Assembly (NCBI GenBank): GCA_037043015.1
Contig: CM073321.1
Span: 3,105,001-3,169,000, forward strand
Source of the DNA: Bryum argenteum
Lineage: Eukaryota > Streptophyta > Bryopsida > Bryales > Bryaceae
Reading direction: 5' to 3'
Length of the DNA stretch: 64,000 nucleotides
Notes under the pieces: model-generated
Told to the model about the DNA's origin: nothing
What the model saw: the letters and a program-made list of their open reading frames with translations, nothing else
Database searches by the model: none
Program-made: the position numbers and the translations under genes
In this document: positions 45,416 through 57,359 of the stretch, in pieces
Position numbering within the stretch: the first letter of the stretch is position 1
Layout of the letters: the number at the start of each line of letters is the position of its first letter

Positions 45416-46325
45416 CGGTTATTTTCTACTTGATTGAGGAAGCATTGGATTTCGAGATGTTCATCAAAGGTTACCCGTGTCATGGCGTTGAGGCGTTATC
45501 GGGGCATATTAGTGCTCAACAATTCAGGTTCTTTAAAGGTGCTTCCATTTGGCCTTTGATGCAGTATAAGATTCTATGTACGGATAGCGAGTGGCTTCTT
45601 CAAGATAGTGAACGGGTTAGGTTGTGGAAAGTATTGTCTAGTGGTCAACCTCAGGTTTGTCCTGGAGATCCAACGTTACTAGTTCCAAATAAAATAACAA
45701 ATATTGATGACATCCGAAAAAGAGTAAGTGGTTTTATGAGCTTTTGGGAGTCTTTGGCGGATGCAGATCCGACATGCGACTACCGTAGACATCATGAGCA
45801 ATTCATTTACTATTGGAAAGCAGTTTGTGAGGCTTTAGACTTACTTGTTCCTACTCCTATACTTAGGAATGAATCTTGGCCTACTTCTATCTACTGTCCA
45901 AGTGAAGAAGATCAAGTTGAAGATAATGAGTAAAGCAGTTTGTTGTTGACCCTCTGTTCGTGGAACAAAGGAGATTGTCCACATGCATCATTCGGAGGGA
46001 TACCTACTTGTGCTTTGTTCGGCTCATGAAGACCTCAAGAAGTTTTGGATTGCTCGTGCGTTGAGCAACCCTAATGCTACTGTAAAGCATCCTCAAGAAA
46101 TGCTCATTGAGTATTGAAAGCCCGTATCTTCTAAACATGTCAATCCTGACACTTACCAAGGGTAGAATACAATGAGAGGTAACTCTTGGAATAAAGATAC
46201 GGAGTATGATCCAACTTGAGTAGCTACAAGTTTAATAATGGGAGCTTGGAAGCCAAGATTTCGTCTTGAAATCGTCAATCCCAAGATGTGCATACTGGAG
46301 CTACAAAGGATAATTATTAAAGCCT
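45416..46325 (+). pseudogene. DUF7869-like gene, copy B, 3' segment
   Basis: Continues the 32-kb segment: 'IFYLIEEALDFEMFIKGYPC', 'LSGHISAQQFRFFKGASIWP', 'MQYKILCTDSEWLLQDSERV', open to a TAA at 45,931-45,933. Then, in another frame, 'HEDLKKFWIARALSNPNATV' and 'AWKPRFRLEIVNPKMCILEL', matching copy A's 'LFWIARALTNFGI' C-terminal domain. Before the insertion this was a single gene. The right target duplication CGGTTATT is at 45,416-45,423. Confidence 0.75.
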
Positions 46326-48090
46326 CCATTACTAATTTTTGTGACTAGTTTTTCCGGCATATTATAATATACTAGTTACAATAGTATACCCTTTCTTATT
46401 GCATTGTAGCTTTATTCCACGCAAATTAGAGTAGTATGCCTCTACTATTTAATATGTTATATCTATTTATGGTATTAGTAAGATGATTATACCTATTTCA
46501 ATGTACTTCCATCGTATTATTTTCTTCCATTTGTTTTGCGATATATTTATTTATGTAATTATGACCTTTTGTCGAATTACTCCTAATATAAAGTTTTGTA
46601 TGGAGTTAATCTTTTTGAATGCAAAATGCTTCTTTGGTCCTTCAAGCATTCTATCTATGACCGTAGTAGTGGGATGTAAGATAGTCTTAATATACTTGAC
46701 GTCTCAAAAGACTCAAGTATAGATATTAACGAATGTATTAATAGTATTTCTGGTATCAGAGGTGCATCTTACATCCCATTATGTTGAGGAGGATGGAGTC
46801 TCATTTTTATTATAGTCTCATTTTACTTGACACCAATTCAACTATTTTCATCCACTGTTTTAAAATGAGATTGCAAATTCTCTCAAAATAATGAATATTC
46901 CATTCAATGATTTGTCCCTTTAATGTCAATGCAATGGAATCGACCCTAGAACGCACCGAAATGAAGACAAAGCGTTGAAGGACTACAACCACTAAAGTGG
47001 GGAGCAACGTCAGTTTTGTGAACTAGTCTTTGGTCAGAACCTAGGAGGATGTAGAGTAGGCACATAATGTGCTATCATAATACAAATCGATATAGCATTG
47101 ATGACATAGCTTGCATATTACTATACCAACTCGAAAAATGGTAGGCACTAGCATTAGACAGGCAAAAATCCAATAGTATAGCCATTGCATCTTAATGATC
47201 TCCTTCACAACTAATTCAATATTGAACATGCATGTGCACTACCTGAAGTTAAAATTCTTCAATACCTTAGACACAAACATACACTGATTTTACACAAAAG
47301 CTAGAACATGAATATAATGTTGAGACAATTTCATTGAAAATATAGAAATATTCGTGAACAAAAGTGGTAAATGTAATAATTTGAGTAGAACCACAAATAG
47401 TTTCCACGTATAAGAAGTTTAGTGGTGGTTATGTGTAAGCATCTATTTTTCATAAATTTGGTACTAGTCAATATTTGAACTCTCTATTTAGGCCTTATCT
47501 TGTCCGCATTTAATGGCCTATATTATCTGTCGTGCTTTCAGAAATTACTCCATCGTTGTGTATCTATTTTAGTACTACTTGTTATTAAAAGACACTTTGC
47601 TTAAACAACTCATTCTATTATTGACTATTTATGTTTGACACCCTTGAATTAGGATTGGAGTATAATTATATCATAATTTAAATATTTGTACTTATTTTGC
47701 ATTTTTTAAATAATTAATTATAGCAATTTTCTAATTGTATTGATTTGAATAATTATTTATTTACCTCGTACAAAGCGAATAGAAATACGTTTCTATCGTT
47801 TACTATCTCATGACAAGTCCTAACGCGTGTCCTCCGAAGTCTGCACACGAACATCAAAAAGGTAAGATCAAAATTTATAAAAACATGTAAAATTTCAAGT
47901 TCTGGTCATCATAAAATAATTATACCCTATTGAGAATCCTCCAACTACGTATTTATTTTTACACCTACATTTGGATTATTTACATGTTTTTTTTTTTTAA
48001 ATTCCATAAAACCTTTCTAATGTTTGAGTCCAAAGAATACAGGTTAGGACTTCTATATACCGATGTCATGTAGACAAAATTAAAATAAAA
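46326..48090. other. AT-rich spacer with one foldback
   Basis: No gene seen. TGGGATGTAAGAT (about 46,670) and ATCTTACATCCCA (about 46,766) form a ~110-bp foldback with an inner TATACTTGA/TCAAGTATA stem, possibly a small MITE remnant. Confidence 0.45.
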
Positions 48091-48097
48091 AAAATAT

Positions 48098-49330
48098 ATA
48101 ATTAATTTATGAACGAGGTCCTCCTCGTCCCCATAGGTAAGCTATTTATTTGGTGCTTTTCAAAAACTACCCCCTATCCTCGGTTCCCTCATCGATGGTC
48201 CTCCTTCTTATTAAGATTTATAGCATGTACTCCGTTCCCTTTCTCTCGGTTACCCATGCTTTGGGTCGTTCCTTGTTTCCATCATTTCTTGTGAATTCCC
48301 ACAACTTTCCTTTTTGGTTTCTGTCATTCGTTTCCGATTCCCAGCATTTGTTTGTAGTTCCTATCATGCATTTTTGGTTCTTATTATTTGTTAGTAGTTC
48401 TCATTCTCCTTTTGTAATTCTTATCATTTAATCCTAATTCCTAGTTCTCCTCCGATTGTTCCCTTGATCTCTCTTTCACTCTTTCTTTGCTTCCATTTTC
48501 ATGTTCCATATTCCTTGTCCCTTTAACTCCTTGTATTCTTATTATTGGAATTTAATAAACTCTTGATAACAATCAAATACCATTTAAACTCTTCAAAATC
48601 TTGAAAACTCTTCATGTCGTGTATACATGACCAAATGATGATGGCCATGACCATGACCATGATCAGGACCAAACATGTATATGATTAATTTGTGACTAAG
48701 ATTCTCCACATCCCAATGGGTGGTCTCTGTATTTGGTGCTCTTCAAAAAGGACCCTTCATCCTTAATTCTCTCGTTCATTGTGTTCCCTTGTTTTGTAAG
48801 AATTATAGCATACATGTCGCTCCCTTTGTCTCTGTACCTTGTGCTTTTAAATATTTGTCCTTAAATTCCATAGATTCCTACTTCCTGGTTCTTTGTCCTC
48901 TATTATGATTCTCCATTCTCTTTTTCTTTATTAATTGTTCCTATCTTTAAATTCCCGTTCTCGATTTCCAGCCTTTGTTCCCGATACCCAGTTACCCATC
49001 CCCCAGTTCCCCTTCTTGGTTTCCATCATTTGTTCCCAATCTCCATAATTTGTTTCTAGTTCCTATCATTCATTCACGGTTCTCATTGTTTGTTCCTGGT
49101 TTCCATTCTCCGTTCCCAATTCCTAGTTCTTGTCCCATGTTCCCTTGATCTCTTCTTCACTCCTTACTTTGCTCCAGTTTTACATGTTCCACATTCCTTA
49201 TCCTCGACTCCTTCCTATATGAATGAAATCTTATAAATTATTAATAACAATCAAATACCACATACGGAAATCCTTCCAAATCTTTAAAGCTCTTCATATC
49301 GTGTATACATAAGCAAACCAAACTCTCACC
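48098..49330. repeat. Two-copy ~585-bp tandem duplication, T/C-rich
   Basis: Unit starts near 48,098 ('AATTAATTTATGAACGAGGT') and 48,682 ('GATTAATTTGTGACTAAGAT'). Both contain 'TATTTGGTGCT(T/C)TTCAAAAA', 'AAG(A/G)(T/A)TTATAGCAT' and end with 'AATCAAATACCA' and 'CTCTTCAT(G/A)TCGTGTATACAT'. The interior is itself a degenerate array of 'TTCC(C/T)A(T/G)CATTTGTTCC' words. Diverged, so not recent. Confidence 0.7.
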
Positions 49331-50190
49331 GCCAACCCTCCTACTACCAGGAAGGATGGCCAAGGACGGACAGACAAAACCCTAATCGTGTCCTTTTATA
49401 TATAGAGATCATAAATATTGAGAACTACAAGGGGAGACAAATAAATTTAGGAAAATACCTCACTCTATAATTTTTTAACATATCGCATCAACTTATAAAC
49501 ATATTTGATCTTGTACACATATAGTAATCAGATATTATGTTAAATAAAATTGATTATTCTCACTATAGAACCTTCAATTGATTGATTTGGGGATATAATC
49601 TTTTGAGGATCCCTCACTTCTACATTCAAAGTTTGTCTTGGATAAAATCACTTGCTTTGAGGACTTACGGTTTAAGGTTTAGGATTTAGGGTCTAGGATT
49701 TAGGATCTTGGGAATTTAGAATGCATTTCATTTTAACTTTAGTTTTGGTATTAGAAACCTTTGCAAACTCAATTATGTGTGGACAAAAAATATTGGAATC
49801 TAGTGCAAAAGATGTAGTTTTGAAGTATACTTTTAATGGATAATAATGGCAGCTTTCCCTGGCATTGCATAGTCATTACTTGCAAAAACATCTTTTTTGC
49901 ATTCATTATTATTGTTTTAAGATGTTATTGACATTAAATAAGATACATTTTTATTACAAAAAATAGATTGGTAGTATTTTCAACATTCAACATAGGATCT
50001 AAACCCCTAAACTTTACAGCCTAATTTTTAGCCAAATGACAAATTTTCAAATATAAGGTCATATATGAAAATGAGATTTCAATTGTACAATCTTCTATTT
50101 TTGAATTTTGTCACCATTTTGCGAGTTTGACTTTTGGTACCAAAATCATTGCCATTATTTGTTGTTTTTTAGGAGGCACCGGTGACCCTT
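49331..50190. other. AT-rich spacer, no gene seen
   Basis: Contains GGTTTAGGATTTAGGGTCTAGG-like words near 49,670-49,700 (plant telomere-like but too few and irregular to call). Nothing coding. Confidence 0.45.
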
Positions 50191-50197
50191 TATATTC

Positions 50198-50428
50198 GGT
50201 GATTACCTTCGGTGCTGTCTCACCGTCAATATGAAGGCTGTCCAGATCGACCTTTGATGATGCGGTTCGATGGCGGTGATTACCTTCGGTGCTGTCTCAC
50301 CATCGTTGTGAAGGCTGTCCAGATCGACCTTTGATGACGCGGTTCGATGACGGTGATTACCTTCGGTGCTGTCTCACCGTCGTTGTAAAGGCTGTCAAGA
50401 ACGATCTTTGATGACGCTGTTATTTCAT
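50198..50428. repeat. 77-bp tandem repeat, three units
   Basis: Units at 50,198, 50,275 and 50,352, each 'GGTGATTACCTTCGGTGCTG' followed by 'TCTCACC.TC..T.T.AAGGCT' and 'GA(C/T)CTTTGATGA(T/C)GCGGTT'. The first two are almost identical and the third diverges at its end. It lies upstream of the mariner remnant. Confidence 0.9.
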
Positions 50429-50439
50429 GACGCGGTTTT

Positions 50440-51269
50440 CGATGGCGCAGTGAATCAACATGGTGCGGAACGATTGTCAAGAGGCAGCGTCACAGACTCA
50501 TCATGGATTTCATGGATCAGTGAAGCTCAAGCTCCATAAATAGAGTTCTCTGCACTCTCGTACCATCACCACCCTTCACCGGCGAGCTTCTCTGCCTTTC
50601 GGCAAGCTTGAGAGCGAGCAGATTCACAACATTCAAGCATTACGATAACTACTTCTGGGCTTTGAGAGAGGTACAGGGTTGGGGCAGCAGTGTAAGTCAG
50701 TATGCTGCAACCACTCAAATTAGTGTAGGCACAGTAGAGCATCGTCATTTTTAAGCCCGCAGAAAACGCCGACTGCAAGTGCTGCGGGATTCTGCAAGAG
50801 CAGCTTGAAGTAAGTGAAGGATTTCTTGTTGCAATCAGTTTTCTGCATTCCTTTTGCAATCATGGTGATGAGGGGTGGGAGCGTGGTGTTGTCCATAGTG
50901 CTTTGTTTGAATCACCAATTTCATTGAACGCATCATCTCAATAATGGTAGCCAATAGAATCAGCTTTCACGAGGAACTTCGAGCTCTGACTTGACTTGTG
51001 AGTGATTCAGAAGCTTGATCAAGCGAGAGCTTTGCAGTACATATTCTAAATTGTTGTTATGGTGTTTGATTTAAGAGTTGCTTGATTGCATATTTTAGAG
51101 GAGTATGTTCGGTGTACCATCTGGGTTGATGATTCTCTGTTGAAAGTATGGGCTTGAGCAACTTTGAGCTTTGTGAAGATTGTGTGAGTTTTGTAATGGT
51201 GGTTGATATGCAAGCAATTCTTTATGCTTAAAACTCCATGCTTGATGTTGTTAGGATCCATCGATCTCG
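50440..51269. other. Possible 5' leader of the mariner element
   Basis: No gene seen. Plant mariner elements often have a long leader with an intron, so this could be leader, but the expected left terminal repeat (TACTCCCTCCGTCCC...) was not found, so the 5' boundary is unknown. Confidence 0.3.
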
Positions 51270-52570
51270 ATGCCGGAGCAAAAGAATTTGACAGAGGGAC
51301 AACGGCGAGCGGGGTACGAATTTTTGTTGCAACGCTTTCAACATGGAAAGCTTTAATACGGCTGATTGAAAGCAGTTGCGGAGGAATTCGATGTCAGTGC
51401 GCGTACAATCAATCTTGTATGGACTCGCGGTAGGGAATAGCTAGCGAGTGGTGGTGTGGACGCCAACGTATCATTGCGAATGGCAAGCAACGTAGGGTGC
51501 GAAAAGATGGTCGTCGACATGGAGAAGTTCAAGGCAATTGATAGACGTAAGCGAAAGAATATTTGCTCGGCAACGAGCGCCATCAGCGTATCAAAGTCAA
51601 CTCTCCATTGGCGCATCATCGAAGGAATCATCAAGTGAATCACAAATGAATTGAAGCCGTTTCTAATTGATGCGAATAAGAAGTCTCGACTCGCCTATGC
51701 TGTTGAACAAATCAACAAATCTACGCTCACTGGTGACGATCCTCATTTCTACAGTCAATTGGATCGTGTTTATGTTGATGAGAAATGGTTTTATCTGACC
51801 GAAGAATGTGGGACATTCTATCTTGCATCTGATGAGAAAGCACCACATCGAACTGGAAAGAGCAATTGTTTTATCCTTAAAGTGATGTACATGGCTGTGG
51901 TGGCTCTTCTGCGTTTCAATCGAATCAAAAACCAATGGTTTACAGGAAGGATTGGGACTATTCCCTTCGTCTACAAAGAGGCAGCAAAGCGTTCATCTAA
52001 GAATCGTCCAGCGAGAACAATGGAGACGAAACCAATCGAATCGGTGAACAAGGATTATATGAAGCACTATTTGAACCAACATGTGTTTTCGGCCATTCGA
52101 GCATGTTGGCCTCAGCAACCAACTCGCAACTCCGGTCCCATCAGAATTTTTGTCCAACAGGACAATGCCAAGCCTCACTCGAAACCCAATGACCCGGAGC
52201 TGATCGAAGAAGGAGATAAACATGGCTTTTGGTGTGTCAGCCGCCAAATAGCCCTGACATGAACGTGCTCGATCTTGGATTCTTCCGAGCAATTCAATCA
52301 CTTCAACATCAGGAGGCGCCAAACAATATCGATGAGCTTATAGTAGTCGTCGTGGATTCCTTCAATGCAATGGGCCACTACAAGCTGAAGAATGTGTTTC
52401 TTTCGTTACAGCAGTGCCTTATCGAAGTTATGAAATGCGGCGGCGGAAATGATTACAAACTTCCACACATGGACAAGGACAAGTTAGCTCGACAAGACCT
52501 TCTTCCAGACACCATTGCTTGTCCATTGGCGCTCTACAACAACACATGTGAGCGTTTAAACATTGCCTAA
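51270..52570 (+). pseudogene. Plant mariner-like (DD39D) transposase, decayed
   Basis: ATG 51,270: 'MPEQKNLTEGQRRAGYEFLL' and 'AVAEEFDVSARTINLVW' (helix-turn-helix), 'RKNICSATSAISVSKSTLHW' (second HTH), catalytic 'RVYVDEKWFYLTEE' (Asp 1), 'IFVQQDNAKPH' (Asp 2) and 'QPPNSPDMNVLDLGFFRAIQ' (Asp 3), with about 39 residues between the last two Asp. C-terminus 'LKNVFLSLQQCLIEVMKCGG', 'NDYKLPHMDKDKL'. Near full length. Defects: stops TAA and TGA near 51,352-51,363, TAG near 51,436 and TGA near 51,639, and a frame change near 52,225. Fits the Soymar/Osmar-type plant mariners. Flanked on the right by a matching terminal repeat. Confidence 0.9.
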
Positions 52571-52613
52571 TAACAACTAGACAATATAAATAGGACGCAA
52601 AAAACCATGAATT

Positions 52614-52641
52614 GGACAATATCTTTGGGACGGAGGGAGTA
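52614..52641. repeat. Mariner/Stowaway 3' terminal repeat and TA
   Basis: GGACAATATCTTTGGGACGG followed by AGGGAG and TA. The reverse complement begins TACTCCCTCCGTCCCAAAG, the classic plant mariner/Stowaway terminus. 44 bp past the transposase stop. Confidence 0.85.
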
Positions 52642-52854
52642 CTATATAGAATAGACTCTAAATGGTTTCTATCTCAGAAAATAAAGTTAAGATCTATCCG
52701 TGAATGAAGAAGATATAGCTTTTCAAAAATCATTCATTTGATTTTGTTTTCATTGTAGAAAAATCATTGGAAATCTAATAACACAAATATTAGGAAAAAA
52801 CAACTTCGAACAAAAACTTGTCTGATTTCATCAAAATATTAGAAAAAAAAAAAA

Positions 52855-53110
52855 AAACATCGAGGCCTCTTCGCCTGGGCGGAAGGCGCGGACCCTTAAC
52901 CGGTCAGCGGCGCCCGCCGGAGGCTCTGCCCGACTTTTGGACAGCCGTTCGGGTGCGGGACCCGGCCGAAGACCGGCCACACGGGTCGACGGTCATCCAG
53001 GAGGCCGGTTGCTCGGGCCGATGCCATCCGGGAGGTCGGGCATTAGATTGGCGGCCATCCCGGAGGCCGGTTGTGAATGCGGTCCGGCCAATGGACGCAC
53101 CCTAATGGCT
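52855..53110. repeat. GC-rich patch with short repeats
   Basis: A sharp GC rise in AT-rich surroundings. 'CATCC(A/G)GGAGGCCGGTTG'-type words recur three times (about 52,995, 53,026 and 53,068). Frames through it are Gly/Arg/Pro-rich and not convincing as protein. Confidence 0.6.
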
Positions 53111-54761
53111 ATTTACCCTTTGTAAAAAGTCCAAAATCTCTAAGTCAAGGAGGCTCCTTTAACCTACATCGGCCGTCCGACGGACATCCAGACGCCGTAA
53201 CATCGGTGGTACGTCTGCCAAGCCAAAAAATGTAAGGACGAGTTCGTTTCCTACAATGTTTTCAATAAGTTCCTGTGAAAATATGACTACAATATAACTG
53301 GAATATGTCATATTTGCTCCCGTCATATGACCACATGCATTTTAGTCATCAAAGCGGTTAGAGATGACTATTTTTTTTGCAAAAGTGACTGATAGTGATC
53401 TAGTTTTAGTCATGATTGCACTGTTTTCTTAGTAGTAAAGATAGAAATGGTGGACTTTTGAGTATCTAGTCGTAGGATTTCCGCGGTGAATTTGAAAGTA
53501 AGAGAGCTCAAGGCACGTAGTGAAATAGCTCCAAAAAGAAATCAGAATGTAAGAAGGAAATACACCGTGCTTATCTAGGTGAATAAGAACCCTACTTGTA
53601 CAAGGGGAATCTTTTAAGAAGGTATTTTTGATAGAGTAAGAAGTTCATAAGTCATCCCTGATAAGTATGGAGAATGTAGGGTTTGTAGAGAGTAAGGATT
53701 ATGGCTCCTTGACTATGGCATTCACTGATAACAAGAAATACATTGGGAGTCCGTGAGCCAAAACTCAAAATACTATTGTAATTTCCAAGGGGCTAAAACA
53801 AAATCTATACTCTCTGTATTCTACTTATTAATAAACCTACGTCGCTACACTAAATTTGATAATTAGTGTTGAATGATATTTAATGTTGTCCCTTGAACTT
53901 ATCTTCCAATTCTAATTTTCCTTTGGTGTAAATTTAATGTTACACAATCAATGCGAGCCGTCATGTGCTAACTTTTGATTTCCTTTCCAACCTGTTGCCA
54001 CCGCATGAGCACCGCTCAACACACCGCTCGAGTAAGTTCTATTACTCATTTTTGTTTCTCATGTGGTTTAGTTAGCATGATTTCGGTGTTATGTTGCGGC
54101 GTGTCGTGGACTGTTTGTGTTGTTTGTATCGTGGATGGAACCGAGCTGTCATTGAGGAGGACGAGCGACCGCATTCACAATCGGGAACTGTTCGAGGTGA
54201 AAGCATGCACACACTGTTCGTGTTGTTTGTATCGTAGATGTAATCTCCAATTGGAACTCGTTGCTTCAATACGATTGGTGGTTGGTCGATTTGACTCCAC
54301 ATATCTCGGGATTGAACTGATTGTGGAGAATGCATTTCTCTTTGTGGTGACAGTGAGGTAGACGAAATATACAGGATCTGTGCTGTGATTGGGTCTCCAA
54401 ACGAACAGACATGGTCCGATGGACTGAAGCTGGCAGGTTCTTTGAACTTTCAGTTCCCTCAAGTACACATTTGATTTTGATCCAAAATCTCTGGTCTATT
54501 GCACCTTGAATGGCTATTTCCATCATTGTAAGGACGAGACCGTGGCCTAGTTATCAAAGCAATCTTGACGACACAACTCGTTGAGGAATGAATATACTAA
54601 TTGCTCATGTAGAGGTGCTTAATCTAAGATCAAGCATCATGTAGGTTCTTGTTCTTTAGCGTGGGCAATACGGAATTGTTCAAAAGGAATGAAAGAGTAG
54701 AGTTCCGGGTTTATTCATGATAAGCATAAAGTTGACCGTTCGCTTCCTCTTGATAACGCAG

Positions 54762-54896
54762 CTCGCACCAGCCAATTTGGCGCACCTAATATCATCTGCG
54801 AGCCCAGAAGCGCTTGACTTAATTCAGGCGATGTACGTCTAGGACCCTAGTAAAAGACCTACTGCAGCTCAGGCTTTGCAGCATCCATTTTTCCAC
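54762..54896 (+). pseudogene. MHK: Captured exon of a MAK/MHK-type protein kinase
   Basis: Exactly 135 nt in phase 0 between an AG acceptor (ACGCAG) and a GT donor (GTAAAA). Reads 'LAPANLAHLISSASPEALDL', 'IQAMYV', TAG where the family has Trp, then 'DPSKRPTAAQALQHPFFH'. This is the C-lobe end (subdomains X-XI, 'W/DP.KRPTA..ALQHPFF') of plant MHK/MAK-like kinases. No other exon of the gene is present and it lies inside the pogo element, so it looks like a transduplicated host exon that later gained a stop. Confidence 0.75.
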
Positions 54897-54920
54897 GTAA
54901 AACATCTAACTATATCCTGT

Positions 54921-54993
54921 ATAAAGAATGAATGGCATAATTGGAGATTTAGATTTTGCTACTAAATCTCCAATTATGCCATTCATTCTTTAT
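54921..54993. repeat. Perfect hairpin, 32-bp arms, 9-nt loop
   Basis: The left arm begins ATAAAGAATGAATGGCATAA and its exact complement ends at 54,993. Loop ATTTTGCTA at 54,953-54,961. It lies 24 bp after the captured exon, in what would be its downstream intron. No mismatch in 32 pairs, while the nearby transposase is heavily decayed, so the inverted copy is recent or maintained. Confidence 0.95.
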
Positions 54994-55490
54994 TGTTTAT
55001 AATACCTTGTCACTTGCATGTGGGATGTTTTTGTGCCTCAGATTTGAAATTTTGATTGAAGTTGTATATGCACATTCAAGACGTTGCTCAAATCGATAGG
55101 CTGGTCTTTGCAACTTACGTCCACTTTGGCTCAATCAAATACTTGTGGCTTTGAACAAGTAAGATTTGAACCTACGGTCTAGTTTAGAGTACAGTGAATG
55201 GATCTTTTCATGAAATTCACAGTTGTGAGAATCACATGAGTATCTCAAAGTAATACATAGGTTCAAGTAATTTGTTTTCCTTGAGCTTCTTGATCAATGT
55301 GTAGGAGTTTGACTTTAGGGATAGCTTTGTATCTTAAATTGCTTATTTTGAAGAAAAATATGATATCTTCCAATTCAAGTATCCATTTGAAGTATAAACC
55401 ATATGATTAAGTTGTATTCTTCTCTTCTATTTCTTCTAAATTTTTTAATTTTATTTATTTTTACTCATTTTACATGTAAATTTTTCCAGA

Positions 55491-57011
55491 TGGATCGCCC
55501 ACTACTTGCCAAAATTCCACCCAACAAACCGCCCTAAAGTCTTCAACAAGTCAGCACCCTTGGCTCTCGCAAGAGTGTCATTTCTTGGATGATTGAAGAC
55601 GAAGCATTGCATGGACCAACCGAACTCAATGCCGTACCATTTCGATATTTCCAGAGCACTTCCGTAGTAAACGCTCTGCAATCCTAATAAAAGCAAATCG
55701 TTGGTGGCAACAATGAGACAATTTCAGCAGAGAAGATGTGAACGACACAACCCAATACTCTTGCAGCCGAAGTCGACTTGGCGTAGGAAAACGTCATTCT
55801 CCTAAAGCACAACAAGGTTGTGGCAATAAAAAGAGTAATTCGGTACAATATTTGTAACCTAAATTGCTTGAGGCTTTCGACCGCTTTAAAAAAACAGGTG
55901 TCAAACTTTCCTCCAAACTGCTTAGTGAGTTGGCCCTTTCTATTCTCGTGGCTCCTGATTCTATTTTCACCAACCGCTCACTTGATCCCAAAGACAATGT
56001 TTTGTTAATTAACAAGATAACCAGCAGTTGGATCACTCAATTTATGGACACCCAGAACATTATTCTCTTATCTCAACGGGGCCGCTCGACTTGCAGCCCC
56101 GAAAAGGAAATGCAAACTGCATTTCATTTATGAATCTTACAAAGAGGTTTTGCATCTCAGGAGTTCAATGAGAATCTCATGGAAAACCTAGATGAATCCC
56201 ATTTTGTTGTCAATTTTGACAATGGACAAACTTTAGGGTTCAGGGGAGACACAACTCTCAAATATGCTGAAGTTGTGTCCTGAGGGGAGTCAATGACCAT
56301 GGTTGTCCCTATTTCACGTGGACGTCGTGCCACAATAGAAGCTCCTATGCTCATTTTTTCAAATGAAGATAGAAGCTATCCAATACGGGGTGTACTTGAT
56401 GACATTCCCGGGATTTTCTAAAGAATAGGCCCCAAAGGTTGGATGGATCAAGCCATCTTTCTTAAATATTTTTCCGAATCTCGTGCATATCAAGCCGATC
56501 TTCATAACCGCATGAAAATCATATGGCTTGATAATTGTTGCGGCCATGCTATGACCCCTGCATTGTCTACTGGCCTAGCTGCCAAAAATACTATTCTCAA
56601 GTATTTGCCTCCATGTACTACTCACCTGTGCCAACCAGCAGATACGTTTTTATTTCTAAAATCAAGGATGCATGGACAAGGCGTTGGGAGGCCAAGAAAA
56701 TAGAACTGATACAACAAAATGCTTGGCAAAATACACCACGGGCGGATGGTCAATGGTCAGGAAAGTTAATAAACCCTCGTAAACGTTTCTTTCTCCAGTT
56801 AGCAGCGGATAGTGTAGAAGATGTAAACCAACAGGTGGATTGTAATAACATTTCCCACGGTAGGAAAGCAATGATACGCTGTGGATTATCGTTAGGGCTT
56901 GATGGTTCTTAGAGTGTGGGACAATTGGTTCCACATCTCCAAGAAATTATTGCAAAATATTTGCAATATTTCCAAGGAGAAAGGGTGCCCTTTCTCAATA
57001 TGCCAATTTAA
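55491..57011 (+). pseudogene. pogo/Tigger-like transposase, decayed
   Basis: An N-terminal region with 'GSRKSVISWMIEDEALHGPT' and 'VPFRYFQSTSVVNAL' (DNA-binding part), then 'LDESHFVVNFDNGQTLGF'-type sequence (Asp 1 in 'NFDNG'), 'KIIWLDNCCGHAMTPAL' (Asp 2), 'YLPPCTTHLCQPADTF' (Asp 3, about 36 residues later) and 'SKIKDAWTRRWEAKKIE', ending '..YFQGERVPFLNMPI' at TAA 57,009. This is the DDE_1 layout of pogo/Tigger proteins. Multiple stops in the N-terminal third, frame changes near 56,110 and 56,660, and TAG near 56,910. Confidence 0.8.
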
Positions 57012-57359
57012 ATACACTTTTGAGTATTTTGCTTTGCTTTTCTGTTAACTGCTATATTTAGTAATCTGTATATTTAGACTGCTGCTATACTTAGCAGTTC
57101 ATATTTAGTTCTTGTTTTCATTCAATTTCTATATGTACACACACAATTATTGATTTCAAGTATTTTATCCAATTTCTACATCTTGGTTCCATCAAACACT
57201 AAATTTACTCTTGTAAATTGGTGAAGTGCCTAAATTTTACTGCAAAGCGAATATAGTGTCAGATTTCTCATTTACCAATCTAACATTAACTTGAAAAATT
57301 AAAATTAGTGTTGTGGTTGATAATTAGTGTATCCAACACTAATTATCAAATTTAGTGTA

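Larger units (their letters stand above)
53848..57357 (+). mobile_element. pogo/Tigger-like DNA transposon, complete ends
   Basis: 24-bp perfect terminal inverted repeats starting CACTAAATTTGATAATTAGT at 53,848 and ending with the complement at 57,357, each flanked by TA (53,846-47 and 57,358-59). 3,510 bp. Contains a decayed pogo-type transposase (55,491-57,011), a lone kinase exon (54,762-54,896) and a perfect hairpin (54,921-54,993). TA duplication, terminal repeats and transposase type agree. A second inverted motif (TTGATAATTAGTGT/ACACTAATTATCAA, 57,317-57,350) at the right end gives a nested terminal foldback. Confidence 0.9.

Noticed and set aside
49670-49705. Interstitial telomere repeat
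   Set aside because: Only a few irregular GTTTAGG/ATTTAGG words.
53975-54361. 128-residue plus-strand frame inside the pogo element
   Set aside because: Cys-rich chance frame with overlapping minus frames; no motif and no conservation cue.
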